Shown piece after piece: positions 35,981 to 44,964 of a stretch of 64,000 nucleotides of DNA. Position 1 is the stretch's first letter. Every line of letters starts with the position of its first letter. Below the pieces are notes generated by a model. That model saw only the letters and a list, made by a program, of their open reading frames with translations. It was not told where the DNA came from and did not search any database. Source of the DNA: Eutrophovita sp913057845 (GTDB lineage: Bacteria; Pseudomonadota; Gammaproteobacteria; Burkholderiales; Eutrophovitaceae); assembly GCA_963925895.1 (NCBI GenBank), contig CAWUVH010000008.1, forward strand, positions 124,001 through 188,000, given 5' to 3'. Both the position numbers and the translations under genes were made by a program.

Positions 35981-36143
35981 TCTCGCTCCAGAATTAAGTG
36001 GCTTGTTTTAATGAGTAGTCGCTTGTTCTAGTTTAATTTTAAAAATCGCATGGTGCTATTGATTTAAAAAAGATATTTGTATTGGATGTGGAATGACGTA
36101 GACTCCACCGCCTTCCACTGATACATTTTTTTGAAAGTTACCT

Positions 36144-37043
36144 TTGCTTCGTCTTGCAGCTGATTTGAAACCTACGCACCGAGCAATACTATTCATGATG
36201 GGTATGGTTTTTTTATTCGCCATGCTTGAGACAACGGCAAAGTCTTTGAGTCAATCGTATCCGGTGCCTCTTATCGTTTGGTTTCGGTATGTCACACACT
36301 TCGTCTTGATGCTATTGCTTCTAGGGCCCAGATATGGGTCTCGGTTGATTAAAACAGATAATCCTAAGGCGCAGATTTTAAGGGCGATGCTTTTAATGGG
36401 GTCAACGCTACTCTACTTTACGGCATTAAGCGTTTTACCTTTGGCTACGGCAAAATCGATCGGTTTTATTTCCCCATTAATGGTGACGATGTTTGCTTTT
36501 TGGATATTGAAAGAACAGGTCTCTAGGCCTAGATGGGTGGCAGTGTTAGTTGGATTCGTTGGGGTGTTATTAGTAATTAATCCCACAAAAAGCTTCGATT
36601 GGTATTTTGTGCTCCCTCTGCTATCCGCAATTTTTTACAGTATGTATCAAATCATGACGCGTCACTTCAGCAATCGAGAACATCCAGTTGCGACACTCTT
36701 CTACACGGGCTTGGTTGGATCACTGTTACTTAGTCTGGTGGTCCCTGTGTTTTGGGTTACTCCGCAGTTTGCCGACCTCCCAAAGTTTCTTTTTTTAGGA
36801 TTCGCTGGAGCAGTCGGACACTTCATGCTGATTAAAGCGATGGAATTAGAAGATGCTTCATTTTTATCCCCGCTCGGGTACGTACAACTTGTTTGGGTAA
36901 CCCTTTTTGGTTATGTGGCATTCAACCACGTCCCAAGCACAATGGGGTTTGTCGGAATGGTTGTTATCGTGGGCGCTGGGTTATATGTCGCGTTGGGGCA
37001 AAAACCCCGTCACGCTGAACTGACCACTATTGCTAACGAATAA
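36144..37043 (+). CDS. EamA/DMT-family transporter
   Basis: 299 residues with ten hydrophobic segments in two EamA repeats, the first starting near AILFMMGMVFLFAML and the second near FDWYFVLPLLSAIFYS. The repeat ends LGYVQLVWVTLFGYVAFN and VGMVVIVGAGLYVAL are typical of drug/metabolite exporters. Start TTG at 36144 is weakly supported; a later TTG at 36165 would also give a full first helix. Substrate unknown. Confidence 0.85.
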   Translation: MLRLAADLKPTHRAILFMMGMVFLFAMLETTAKSLSQSYPVPLIVWFRYVTHFVLMLLLLGPRYGSRLIKTDNPKAQILRAMLLMGSTLLYFTALSVLPLATAKSIGFISPLMVTMFAFWILKEQVSRPRWVAVLVGFVGVLLVINPTKSFDWYFVLPLLSAIFYSMYQIMTRHFSNREHPVATLFYTGLVGSLLLSLVVPVFWVTPQFADLPKFLFLGFAGAVGHFMLIKAMELEDASFLSPLGYVQLVWVTLFGYVAFNHVPSTMGFVGMVVIVGAGLYVALGQKPRHAELTTIANE

Positions 37044-37053
37044 TTAGCGATAA

Positions 37054-37404
37054 TTACGCTATCGCTGCAGTCACACGAATTTCTACTTTGTAATCAGGCG
37101 TGGCCAGCTTGGATTCAACGCAGGCCCTGGCTGGGGTATGCCCTTTAGGGACCCACATATCCCAGATAACATTCATATCTGCAAAGTCTTTCATGTCGGC
37201 TAACCATATGGTGACTGATAGTATCTTGGTTTTATCCGAACCATTTGAGATGAGGTAACCGTCAATGGTGTCGAGGATTTGTCCGGTTTGTCCTTGAATG
37301 TCGGTATTGGGGTCTCCAGCCACGATACCTGCTGTGTAGATTATGTTGCCATGTATTACGGCTTGGGACATTCGGTCATTAGAGTCAATTCTCGTGATGC
37401 TCAT
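37054..37404 (-). CDS. RidA (YjgF/YER057c/UK114) family protein
   Basis: 116 residues, typical of Rid proteins that hydrolyse reactive imines and enamines. Seen: an N-terminal IDSNDRMSQAVIHGN, the YTAGIVAGD strand, and the C-terminal PARACVESKL with the conserved Arg. The final VEIRVTAAIA differs from the archetypal VEIEAVA, so it likely belongs to a RidA-related subgroup (Rid2-7) with less certain substrate. It is located downstream of gor by 35 bases and transcribed with it. Confidence 0.85.
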   Translation of the reverse strand: MSITRIDSNDRMSQAVIHGNIIYTAGIVAGDPNTDIQGQTGQILDTIDGYLISNGSDKTKILSVTIWLADMKDFADMNVIWDMWVPKGHTPARACVESKLATPDYKVEIRVTAAIA

Positions 37405-37438
37405 AAGTAATCCTTAGTAGTTTTAATATTTGTTGATT

Positions 37439-38815
37439 TTAGTTTGAGCCAGGGATTGCTGCACGAGATATTTTCATGGTGACCATTTCCTCGGCAACGG
37501 TTGGGTGGATCGCGACGGTATCGTCGAAGTCTTTTTTAGTCGCCCCCATTCGAATAGCAACGGCAAAACCTTGCATCATTTCATCCATCCCAAGCCCAAT
37601 CCCATGACAGCCGACCACTTTTTCTTCTGGTCCAGTAACGACTAGTTTCATGAGGCATTTCGCCCCATTAGGGTTGAAGGCAAAGTGCATCGGTTTGAAA
37701 CTGCTTTCATAGACTTTGACATTGTGTGCCCCGAATTTTGTGACTGCCTCGTGTTCGGTAATCCCGACGGTTCCTATCGGAGGATGGCTAAAAATAACTG
37801 TTGGAATGTTTTCGTAGTTTAAATGTCGATCTTCTTGCCCATTAAATAATCTATCAGCGAGGCGCCTACCTGCCGCAATAGCAACGGGCGTTAACTCGTG
37901 GTGCCCTGTGATGTCACCCACGGCAAAGATTCCAGGAACATTTGTTTCTTGATATTTGTTGACGGTGACATGACCAGATTTTGTCGTTTTCACGCCAACG
38001 TTATCTAGGTTTAGGGTCTCGGTGTTGGGTGTTCGACCGGTTGCCCAAATGACTTGATCGAATCCAGAGTATTCATCTCCGTTATTTGACTTCAATAGAA
38101 GAGTCTTATTGTCTTCTATGATTTCCTTAAATTCAGTGTTTTTAATGATTTGAATTCCGTCTCTCTCCATTTCGCTCATCAGTACTGATCGAATGGAGTG
38201 ATCGAAGTGTCGTAAAACTTCAGTTTTTCGTAAAAATAAGGATACGTGTGAACCAAGCGCATTCAATAACCCGGAGAATTCTACAGCGATGTAGCCAGCA
38301 CCGATGACGGCAACTTTTTTGGGTTGCTGTTCGAGCTCAAAAAAGCCGTCTGAGGTAATGCCCAGCTGCGCGCCCGGAATCGCCGGGACCAAAGGATAAC
38401 CTCCTGTGGCGACCAGTATGCGGGTGCTTTGATAGGTGTTGTCGCCAACACGCACGGTATTGTGCGACTCAAAAACAGCGTCGCCTTTTATAACTTCGAC
38501 GTTATTATCATCTAGACCACGCTCGTAGCCGGCATTGAGTCTTTGGATGTAGCTGTCTCGTTGTGCTTTGAGTTTGGACCAATGAAACTCCCCAAGATGC
38601 GTGTCAAAACCATAATTTTTTGCTTCTTTTACTGCCTCATGAAGACTCGCGGCAGTCCACATTATCTTCTTGGGAACGCAGCCGACGTTAACACAAGTGC
38701 CACCCATTCGACCTTTCTCGATCAGTGCTACTCGAGCACCATAAGATCCCGCGCGATTGGCTGTCGCGACTCCGCCGCTACCGCCCCCAATTACAATCAG
38801 ATCATACTGAGACAT
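37439..38815 (-). CDS. gor: Glutathione-disulfide reductase
   Basis: 458 residues. FAD-binding GGGSGG (10-15), redox pair C41 and C46 in GGTCVNVGCVPKK, the NADPH-binding GAGYIAVE near residue 178, and the C-terminal HPTVAEE (H437, E442) that completes the active site across the dimer. The CVNVGCVPKK form is specific for glutathione reductase rather than lipoamide or mercuric reductase. It regenerates glutathione for the two GSTs and NahD-like protein in the neighbourhood. Confidence 0.94.
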   Translation of the reverse strand: MSQYDLIVIGGGSGGVATANRAGSYGARVALIEKGRMGGTCVNVGCVPKKIMWTAASLHEAVKEAKNYGFDTHLGEFHWSKLKAQRDSYIQRLNAGYERGLDDNNVEVIKGDAVFESHNTVRVGDNTYQSTRILVATGGYPLVPAIPGAQLGITSDGFFELEQQPKKVAVIGAGYIAVEFSGLLNALGSHVSLFLRKTEVLRHFDHSIRSVLMSEMERDGIQIIKNTEFKEIIEDNKTLLLKSNNGDEYSGFDQVIWATGRTPNTETLNLDNVGVKTTKSGHVTVNKYQETNVPGIFAVGDITGHHELTPVAIAAGRRLADRLFNGQEDRHLNYENIPTVIFSHPPIGTVGITEHEAVTKFGAHNVKVYESSFKPMHFAFNPNGAKCLMKLVVTGPEEKVVGCHGIGLGMDEMMQGFAVAIRMGATKKDFDDTVAIHPTVAEEMVTMKISRAAIPGSN

Positions 38816-38955
38816 GCTACTCTTTACTCCATAATGTTGATTACTGCCCGCTAGTCTATACGATTAAATGTATTTTATTGTGAATTGTAGTTAACAAGTT
38901 AAGTCAGTCGTGTACTCATTCTTGCGGGCCTTAATAGTGGAATAAAAGGGATAAT

Positions 38956-39639
38956 ATGCAGCCAGTTTTACTGTTTGATGTTAATGAATCATTACTGGAT
39001 CTCAAAACGCTTGAGCCACATTTTAAAACGCATTTCGGAGATCAAATCATGGTGAGCGAATGGTTTGATCAGGTAATACAAACTGCTATGTTATCCGTGA
39101 TTCTTGGATGGTCTCGCAATTTTTCGGAAGTCGGTCGCTCTGCTTTGGAAATGGTTGTGGAGCGCCACGATCTCTCACTATCAGAAAGTATGTTGAGTGA
39201 TATTGTTGATGGAATGAGGAAGTTGCCACCACATGACGATGTCATTCCTGCACTCAAGAAACTTAAATCATTAAATTTTCGTATGGCTGCGTTGACCAAC
39301 TCGCCGGTTGCTGTCGCTCAGGAGCAATTGGCGCACGCAGGATTAATTGACTTTTTCGAAACGGTTATTTCGGTAGAGGAAGTTAAGACGCTTAAGCCTG
39401 ACCCAAAAGTCTATCGTTATGCGACTGAGAAAATGAAGGTTGATCCACAAAATGCCTATCTAATTGCTGCGCATGCATGGGATGTTGCAGGCGCAATGGC
39501 GATTGGTTGTAAGGGGGCATTAATCAAGCGGTTTGGTATTGCCTCCAACCCAATTGCGCCGATACCGACGATTAAAGCCGATAGTCTAACTTCGGTTGCC
39601 GATCTTATTTGTGACACTTGTTGGTATAACGCGGACTAG
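38956..39639 (+). CDS. Haloacid dehalogenase type II-like HAD hydrolase
   Basis: 227 residues. HAD motif I FDVNES (D8 nucleophile), motif II LTNSP (T and S), and motif III/IV KTLKPDPKVYR with AAHAWDVAGA in place of the usual AxxxxD loop match L-2-haloacid dehalogenase type II. Such proteins release halide from short 2-haloacids but many act on phosphates. It is 11 bases before the first GST gene on the same strand, hinting at shared detoxification of halogenated compounds; inference. Confidence 0.85.
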   Translation: MQPVLLFDVNESLLDLKTLEPHFKTHFGDQIMVSEWFDQVIQTAMLSVILGWSRNFSEVGRSALEMVVERHDLSLSESMLSDIVDGMRKLPPHDDVIPALKKLKSLNFRMAALTNSPVAVAQEQLAHAGLIDFFETVISVEEVKTLKPDPKVYRYATEKMKVDPQNAYLIAAHAWDVAGAMAIGCKGALIKRFGIASNPIAPIPTIKADSLTSVADLICDTCWYNAD

Positions 39640-39650
39640 AGAGGGTAGAT

Positions 39651-40355
39651 GTGATTAAGTTATTTTATTGGCCAACTCCGAACGGACATAAAATTACGAT
39701 GTTTTTAGAGGCGGCTGGTTTAGCGTATGAAATTGTTCCTATTAACATCAGTCGTGGGGAGCAGTTTGAGGAGTCGTTCTTAAAAATCGCCCCCAATAAT
39801 CGTATGCCAGCGATTGTTGATGAAGAGCCGGTTGACGGAGGGAATCCCATTACTGTTTTTGAGTCCGGAGCTATTTTGCAGTATTTGGCGGAAAAGACGG
39901 ATCAGTTTATTCCAAATAATTTGCGTAAGAAAGTCCAAGTAATGGAGTGGTTATTCTGGCAAATGGGTGGTTTGGGTCCGATGGCAGGTCAGAATCACCA
40001 TTTTGTATCTTACGCGCCAGAACCAATTCCCTATGCTATTGAGCGTTATGTTAATGAGACGGGGCGGCTATACGCGGTTTTAGATAAACAACTCAATGGG
40101 CGAGACTATATCGTGGATGACTATTCCATCGCAGATATGGCTTGTTACCCGTGGGTGGTCTTGCATGAGCGTCAGAGACAGAACCTTGATGACTTTCCAT
40201 CAATACAAAAGTGGTATGAACGTGTGAGAGCTAAAGGGTCTGTGTCGAGAGCCTATGCGCGAGGAAAAGAAATCAGCCGAGGGCCAGTGGTCGATGATGA
40301 GGCAAAAAAATTCTTATTCGGTCAAGGTTCTCATACAATTCAAGGGAAGGGTTAA
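39651..40355 (+). CDS. Glutathione S-transferase, YfcG/Ure2p-like
   Basis: 234 residues, GTG start with AGAGGG upstream. N-terminal thioredoxin-like domain: FYWPTPNGHKITMFLEAAGL, NNRMPAIVD with the cis-Pro, and FESGAILQYLAEKT for the glutathione gamma-glutamate. The C-terminal helical domain contains EWLFWQMGGLGPM and YSIADMACYPWV. This branch (YfcG) often has disulfide-bond reductase activity rather than conjugation. Codirectional with, and 3 bases before, the next GST gene. Confidence 0.88.
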   Translation: MIKLFYWPTPNGHKITMFLEAAGLAYEIVPINISRGEQFEESFLKIAPNNRMPAIVDEEPVDGGNPITVFESGAILQYLAEKTDQFIPNNLRKKVQVMEWLFWQMGGLGPMAGQNHHFVSYAPEPIPYAIERYVNETGRLYAVLDKQLNGRDYIVDDYSIADMACYPWVVLHERQRQNLDDFPSIQKWYERVRAKGSVSRAYARGKEISRGPVVDDEAKKFLFGQGSHTIQGKG

Positions 40356-40358
40356 TTC

Positions 40359-41060
40359 ATGATTCAGCTATTTGACTTGGCGTCGAAGTATCCTGAGGTT
40401 CGGTTCTCTCCATTTTGCTGGCGTATAAAATATGCTTTAGCGCATAAAGGTCTGATCTGGGATGAAATTCCGATTTGTTTTTCGCAAACAGATCAATTGC
40501 CCGTGCCAAATGACGGCAAGGTCCCAGTATTAGTCGATGGGAGTGAGGTTGTTATTGATTCGTGGGATATCGCACTTTTTCTTGATAAAAAATATCCACA
40601 ACATGCTTTATTTGATAGCGACGAGTCCCGATCTCAATCTTTGTTTGTGAAGTGCTGGACAGAGACGGTGTTGCATTCGCTGATTTCTCGCATGGGTATT
40701 TTGGATTTTTTTGGTTTACAGAAGGATGCGGATCAGAAGTATTTTCGAGAAAGTCGAGAGAGTCGCTTTGGCATTACTTTGGAAGAGTGGGGGGGTAACC
40801 CAGAAGCTGCGCGTATAGATTTTATAAAGGCGTTAGAGCCTCTGCGACAGACGCTTAGCCGACAAGCTTTCCTGGGTGGTAAGTGTCCTAATTTTTCAGA
40901 CTATATTATGGTTGGTATTTTTCAGTGGTTACGGTGCGGGTCTGGATTAACCATTTTTGACAAAGCAGATGATGTTTATGCGTATCAAGAAAGACTACTG
41001 GATTTGTTTGATGGCTTAGGCCGATCTGCCCCTGAATATCCTAAGGTAAACCGCGGATAA
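40359..41060 (+). CDS. Glutathione S-transferase, beta-etherase (LigE)-like
   Basis: 233 residues. The N-terminal SPFCWRIKYALAHKGL and the GKVPVLVDG / VIDSWDIALFLDKKYP pair match GSTs related to LigE, the enzyme that cleaves beta-aryl ether bonds of lignin using glutathione. Many relatives act on other ethers or halides. It overlaps the operon with the HAD hydrolase and YfcG-like GST (38956-41060). The ligninolytic function is suggested by family only. Confidence 0.8.
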   Translation: MIQLFDLASKYPEVRFSPFCWRIKYALAHKGLIWDEIPICFSQTDQLPVPNDGKVPVLVDGSEVVIDSWDIALFLDKKYPQHALFDSDESRSQSLFVKCWTETVLHSLISRMGILDFFGLQKDADQKYFRESRESRFGITLEEWGGNPEAARIDFIKALEPLRQTLSRQAFLGGKCPNFSDYIMVGIFQWLRCGSGLTIFDKADDVYAYQERLLDLFDGLGRSAPEYPKVNRG

Positions 41061-41069
41061 ATCAGTCCT

Positions 41070-41561
41070 TCAATCTATGGCGATACGTTTATATTGAATA
41101 GCCGTTATTTCTAGTTCTTCTCTTCCATTGGGTGTCTCTAGGTAGACCCGATCTCCTATGCGAGATTTCAACAATGATGTTGCGAGTGGGGAGATCCAAC
41201 TGATCAACCCCTTTTTCGCGTCTGCTTCGTCAATGCCAACGATCGACACAGTTTTTTCATGAGCTTTCGATCTTCTAAAAGAAACTGTTGCACCAAAGAA
41301 TACTTGCTCAGTTGCTTCTCGCTGCTCTGGGTCAATTGCTACGGCTGAATCTAATTTTTTTGTGAGGAGTCTTATTCGCTTATCAATTTCTCGCAACTTT
41401 CTTTTGCCATAGATATAGTCACCATTCTCTGATCGGTCTCCGTTGGAGGCTGCCCATGAAATGACTTTGACGAGTGCAGGACGCTCTAAGTCAATTAAAC
41501 GTAAGGCCTCGTCTTTCAGTCGCTTCATTCCATCGGGTGTGATGTAGTTCTTTGTGGACAT
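41070..41561 (-). CDS. greB: Transcript cleavage factor GreB
   Basis: 163 residues. N-terminal coiled-coil with YITPDGMKRLKDEALRL and the tip residues in NGDRSENGDYIYGKRKLREID, whose acidic pair inserts into the RNA polymerase channel. The C-terminal FKBP-like domain has FFGATVSFRR and ISPLATSLLKSRIGD. The form (YIYGKRKLRE, not YxxAKErq) is typical of GreB. It rescues backtracked transcription complexes. Divergent from the peroxiredoxin gene. Confidence 0.92.
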   Translation of the reverse strand: MSTKNYITPDGMKRLKDEALRLIDLERPALVKVISWAASNGDRSENGDYIYGKRKLREIDKRIRLLTKKLDSAVAIDPEQREATEQVFFGATVSFRRSKAHEKTVSIVGIDEADAKKGLISWISPLATSLLKSRIGDRVYLETPNGREELEITAIQYKRIAID

Positions 41562-41620
41562 TAAATGAAATTTTCTTGATCAAAAGTAAAACGGTATCGG
41601 CTGGCATTTTCAGAAAAGCC

Positions 41621-41682
41621 ACTGAGACTTGCATATTGGCGTCTGCCTAATCTGTCTCAGTCAGATATTGTAATAGTATAAT
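41621..41682 (+). promoter_or_regulatory. Inverted repeat overlapping the probable peroxiredoxin promoter
   Basis: ACTGAGAC (41621-41628) and GTCTCAGT (41654-41661) form an 8-bp perfect inverted repeat separated by 25 bases. A perfect -10 TATAAT (41677-41682) follows; a -35 placed 17 bases earlier would fall on the right arm. The layout suits a redox-responsive regulator acting at the greB/peroxiredoxin divergent region. It does not match the OxyR box I know. Confidence 0.4.
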
Positions 41683-41741
41683 TCTGGTTGCAAGTTAAAA
41701 AGTAAGCTTATTCTCAAATGAAATATTAATTAGGATTAAAT

Positions 41742-42245
41742 ATGACTATCAAAGTTGGTGACCACGTTCCGGACTGTACGCTGCGCGAGTTTATTAATGA
41801 GGAAACAGAAGGATGCAGTATCGGACCGAACGCATTCAAGTTGTCTGAGCTTGTGAAGGGTAAGCGCATTGCTTTATTCGCACTGCCAGGTGCTTACACA
41901 CCGACCTGTTCGGCAAAGCACTTACCCGGTTACGTTGAAAAAGCAGCGGAACTTAAGCAGAAGATTGATGAAATCTGGTGCGTGTCTGTCAATGATGCCT
42001 TTGTTATGGGCGCTTGGGGACGGGAAAATAATGCGACAGGTGCTGTTCGCATGATGGCAGATGGCAGTGCTGAATTTACTAAGGCGGTAGGAATGGATCT
42101 TGATCTGAATGCTGGAGGAATGGGCGTGCGTTCTAAGCGTTACTCGATGCTGATTGATGACGGAGTGGTCAAAGCAGTTAATGTTGAAGAGGCTCCTGGC
42201 GGTATGGAAGTTAGTGATGCCGAAACTATGTTAAAGCTAGTTTAA
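41742..42245 (+). CDS. Peroxiredoxin, Prx5 type
   Basis: 167 residues. The peroxidatic Cys is C56 in GAYTPTCSAKHLPGYV, the Prx5 signature (PxxxTxxC with Thr). Further Prx5 blocks are CVSVNDAFVMGAWGR and SKRYSMLIDDGVV. Two more Cys (C12, C25) lie near the N-terminus, one possibly resolving. It reduces peroxides with thiol donors, likely glutathione or glutaredoxin given the neighbourhood. Cytoplasmic. Confidence 0.92.
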   Translation: MTIKVGDHVPDCTLREFINEETEGCSIGPNAFKLSELVKGKRIALFALPGAYTPTCSAKHLPGYVEKAAELKQKIDEIWCVSVNDAFVMGAWGRENNATGAVRMMADGSAEFTKAVGMDLDLNAGGMGVRSKRYSMLIDDGVVKAVNVEEAPGGMEVSDAETMLKLV

Positions 42246-42271
42246 GTCGTAAATTTAAACGACTGTATTTT
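42245..42271 (+). terminator. Weak terminator after the peroxiredoxin gene
   Basis: AGTCGT (42245-42250) pairs with ACGACT (42259-42264) around an AAATTTAA loop that itself is self-complementary, followed by GTATTTT. The stem begins at the last base of the stop codon. The U tract is short, so termination would be partial. It also lies between convergent genes and could serve both. Confidence 0.4.
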
Positions 42272-42294
42272 CATCATGTGCTGATCGTTAGTGA

Positions 42295-43092
42295 TTAAAA
42301 TTTGACTAAAAAGCTCTTCAGGCATTCCGTGACCTGATTGGGCTGTTCAGCCATGATGGAGTGCCCGGTGCCTGGCAGGACTTTGACTAGGCTGCCAGGT
42401 AGCGCATCTCTCAAGCTTTGAGTGCGGGACGCAGGGGTCATTTTGTCCTGAGACCCTAAAAGTAAAATACTTGGGCACTTGATTTTTTGAGCTGAAGATA
42501 TACCCTTATCGTACGTGTTGCATGCGACGAAATCCGCATGTAAAACGCCTGGCTGTGTTCGATTCATTAGCTTGAGGCTTATCCCTTGCATTGATAGGCC
42601 CGGGATATCATTTTTCCCTAGCTTTGCTCGTCCACTAAATGAATATTGGTTCACAAGTTGGTAGGCGACTTTGGGATTATTTTTGGCTGTCTCCAATAAC
42701 TGGTCTGAAACAGGCATGGGGACGTTGATGCCCACCAGTGCGATTTGATTGGCAAGGCTGTTTGTTCTCGAAGCAAGTTCAAGGCCGATTAATGATCCCA
42801 TGCTGTGTCCAACGAGTGCCAGTTGCTCTAAGTTCAGTATTTTGGTGCATTTTTCAACCCAATCGGCTAGTGCGCTGATGCTATTCAGTGGAAGTCCTTT
42901 GCTTTGACCATGTCCGGGCAGGTCAATAGCTAGCGCATTCCAACCATGCGTTGAAAAATATCGGCACTGCGTATTCCACACGCTATGATCATTTGCTGCG
43001 CCGTGAATGAACAAGACGGAGGGTTGATCATGGTGTATCTCTCGGGCTGCCGTGTAGATAAAGGTGTCTTGATTATCGATAGTAATGAACAT
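42295..43092 (-). CDS. Alpha/beta hydrolase
   Basis: 265 residues. Oxyanion loop FIHGAAND, the IDLPGHGQS strand, nucleophile S97 in GHSMGS, an Asp in LGSQDKMTP and His in GTGHSIMAEQP. Typical of small-ester hydrolases or peptidase-like epoxide hydrolase relatives. Function not assigned. It is 14 bases downstream of metY on the same strand, so it may hydrolyse an acylhomoserine ester or be unrelated. Confidence 0.85.
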   Translation of the reverse strand: MFITIDNQDTFIYTAAREIHHDQPSVLFIHGAANDHSVWNTQCRYFSTHGWNALAIDLPGHGQSKGLPLNSISALADWVEKCTKILNLEQLALVGHSMGSLIGLELASRTNSLANQIALVGINVPMPVSDQLLETAKNNPKVAYQLVNQYSFSGRAKLGKNDIPGLSMQGISLKLMNRTQPGVLHADFVACNTYDKGISSAQKIKCPSILLLGSQDKMTPASRTQSLRDALPGSLVKVLPGTGHSIMAEQPNQVTECLKSFLVKF

Positions 43093-43106
43093 GATGACTG
43101 TGTCCT

Positions 43107-44393
43107 CTATCGAGATTTGAGTGCCTGTTTGAGGTCACTCAATAGGTCATCTATATTTTCCAAACCAATAGAAAGTCGGACTGTTCCGGGGGTAATCCCA
43201 GCTGCTAATAAATCTTCGTCACTCATGCGGAAATGTGTTGTTGATGCGGGATGTATTACGAGTGATTTGGCATCTCCGACGTTGGCTAAATGAGAGAATA
43301 TTTTGAGTCGTTCGATAAATCGCTGGCCAGCCTCTCGACCATCTTTTAGTTCGAAGGTAAATACCGCCCCACAGCCTTTGGGCAGGAGCGTTTTCGCGAG
43401 TTCGTGGTCGGTGTGTTCGGGTAATTCTGGATAAATGACTTGTCTGACTGATTCATGATCCTGGAGAAACGCGACGACTGCACGAGTGTTTTCCATGTGT
43501 CTTTGCATGCGGGGACCTAGTGTTTCCACTCCTTGCATGATTTGAAATGCATTCATTGGGCTCATGCAGGCACCAAAATCACGTAAACCCTCACGTCTGG
43601 CTCTGAGCAAGAAGGCCGCTACTGGAGACTCATCCGTGAATACCATGTTATGAAACCCGGTGTAGGGTTGTGTCAAAGTTGGAAATTTGTCGCTCTGAGT
43701 CCAGTCAAACTCGCCACCATCAATAAGCAGTCCTCCAATCGCTACGCCATGCCCTCCTAAGAACTTAGTTGCAGAATGCATAATTAGATCTGCACCGAGT
43801 GCAAATGGATTGACCAAATAGGGTGTTGTAAATGTTGAATCGACCATTAGGGGTAGTTGGTGTTGATGCGCCAATTCGGAGATCGCGGGAATATTAAGGA
43901 CATCTAACCCTGGATTGCCTAAGGTCTCACTAAAGATCAGTCGTGTCTCAGGTTTTATTGCGGCCGCTACGGTGTCGTAGTCACGAAAATTCACAAAAGT
44001 AGTTTCAATCCCGAACCTCGGCATGGTGTATTGGAGCAGGTTATGTGACCCACCATAGAGAGACCTGGACGCGACAATGTGACTTCCTTGACCCATCAAA
44101 GTGGTAATGGCCAGGTGCAAGGCCGCCTGCCCACTAGCGGTCGCAATGGCGCCGACCCCACCTTCCATCGCACTAATACGCTCTTCTAGTACGGCGGTGG
44201 TTGGGTTTGAAATTCTTGAGTAGACGTGCCCACCACGTTCCATATTGAATAGTGAGGCTGCGGTATCCGTATCTGGGAAGACATAGGAAGTTGTGAAATG
44301 AATAGGTTGAGCTCTGGACCCATATTCGCTATCTGGCTCCTGTCCTGCGTGTAGCCCAAGAGTTTCTAATTTGAAATCGTGAGGGTTTGACAT
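43107..44393 (-). CDS. metY: O-acetylhomoserine aminocarboxypropyltransferase (homocysteine synthase)
   Basis: 428 residues of the Cys/Met metabolism PLP family. N-terminal LETLGLHAGQEPDS, FTTSYVF, YSRISNPT and the PLP lysine K210 in HSATKFLGGHG; the C-terminal ADVGDAKSLVIHPAST (here ANVGDAKSLVIHPAS) is a family signature. It uses O-acetylhomoserine and sulfide to make homocysteine for methionine. I checked the 69-base upstream region for a SAM riboswitch fold and saw none. Monocistronic or followed by the hydrolase. Confidence 0.93.
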   Translation of the reverse strand: MSNPHDFKLETLGLHAGQEPDSEYGSRAQPIHFTTSYVFPDTDTAASLFNMERGGHVYSRISNPTTAVLEERISAMEGGVGAIATASGQAALHLAITTLMGQGSHIVASRSLYGGSHNLLQYTMPRFGIETTFVNFRDYDTVAAAIKPETRLIFSETLGNPGLDVLNIPAISELAHQHQLPLMVDSTFTTPYLVNPFALGADLIMHSATKFLGGHGVAIGGLLIDGGEFDWTQSDKFPTLTQPYTGFHNMVFTDESPVAAFLLRARREGLRDFGACMSPMNAFQIMQGVETLGPRMQRHMENTRAVVAFLQDHESVRQVIYPELPEHTDHELAKTLLPKGCGAVFTFELKDGREAGQRFIERLKIFSHLANVGDAKSLVIHPASTTHFRMSDEDLLAAGITPGTVRLSIGLENIDDLLSDLKQALKSR

Positions 44394-44462
44394 TGTTAGG
44401 ATCTTAATAAGGTTGTTTACAAGATTAGGCGCTACCCACTCGAGTAACGTTGTGACTGATTG

Positions 44463-44798
44463 TTATTCAGTCGGTTCGTCACGACCTTTTTTACAATCAC
44501 TACGAAAAACATTGCCAGCGCTTTCAACATTCCAATTTCTACCGTAGTTACCAAAAACATAGTCAAGCACAACAGATAAATTCTTTTTTTCAACGGGGTC
44601 GGCGAACGTTCTCGCGTCTAAGCGCGCCATTGCTTCCTCGTAGGTGGCAAGTTCTTCTTTCCTCCATCCCATCGCCTCAGAGGCAAATTCGCCAATATCA
44701 TCGCAGGTCATTGTTCCGAGAGGATAGGGGGCGGCTGATGCGGGTTGAATCAAAAATAAACCAATAAGACTCAGTAATAAGGGAACTTTATTTTGCAT
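44463..44798 (-). CDS. Small exported protein, function unknown
   Basis: 111 residues: a signal peptide (about 1-22, cut after ASA), then an acidic-basic helical mature part of about 89 residues with two Cys (CDDIG and SDCKKG), likely forming a disulfide in the periplasm. Segments such as ATYEEAMARLDAR suggest helices. No family recognised. The gene lies upstream of metY by 69 bases and on the same strand, but a functional link is not evident. Confidence 0.65.
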   Translation of the reverse strand: MQNKVPLLLSLIGLFLIQPASAAPYPLGTMTCDDIGEFASEAMGWRKEELATYEEAMARLDARTFADPVEKKNLSVVLDYVFGNYGRNWNVESAGNVFRSDCKKGRDEPTE

Positions 44799-44964
44799 AA
44801 AATGGACCTAGAACATGGAACATTAATCTTGACTGATAAGTATACTCAAAAGACACCTCTTAAAAAGAACCCAATTCAAAGAGTTATTAAATTTTAAGAT
44901 GCAGTGTTATGACTTATAAGTTATCGTTTATGCCTCATCATACTTTCTATTCGTAAGAGTTACC

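Noticed and set aside
44394..44462. SAM riboswitch ahead of metY
   Set aside because: The 69-base space is short and I found neither the SAM-I nor the SAM-II core pairing.
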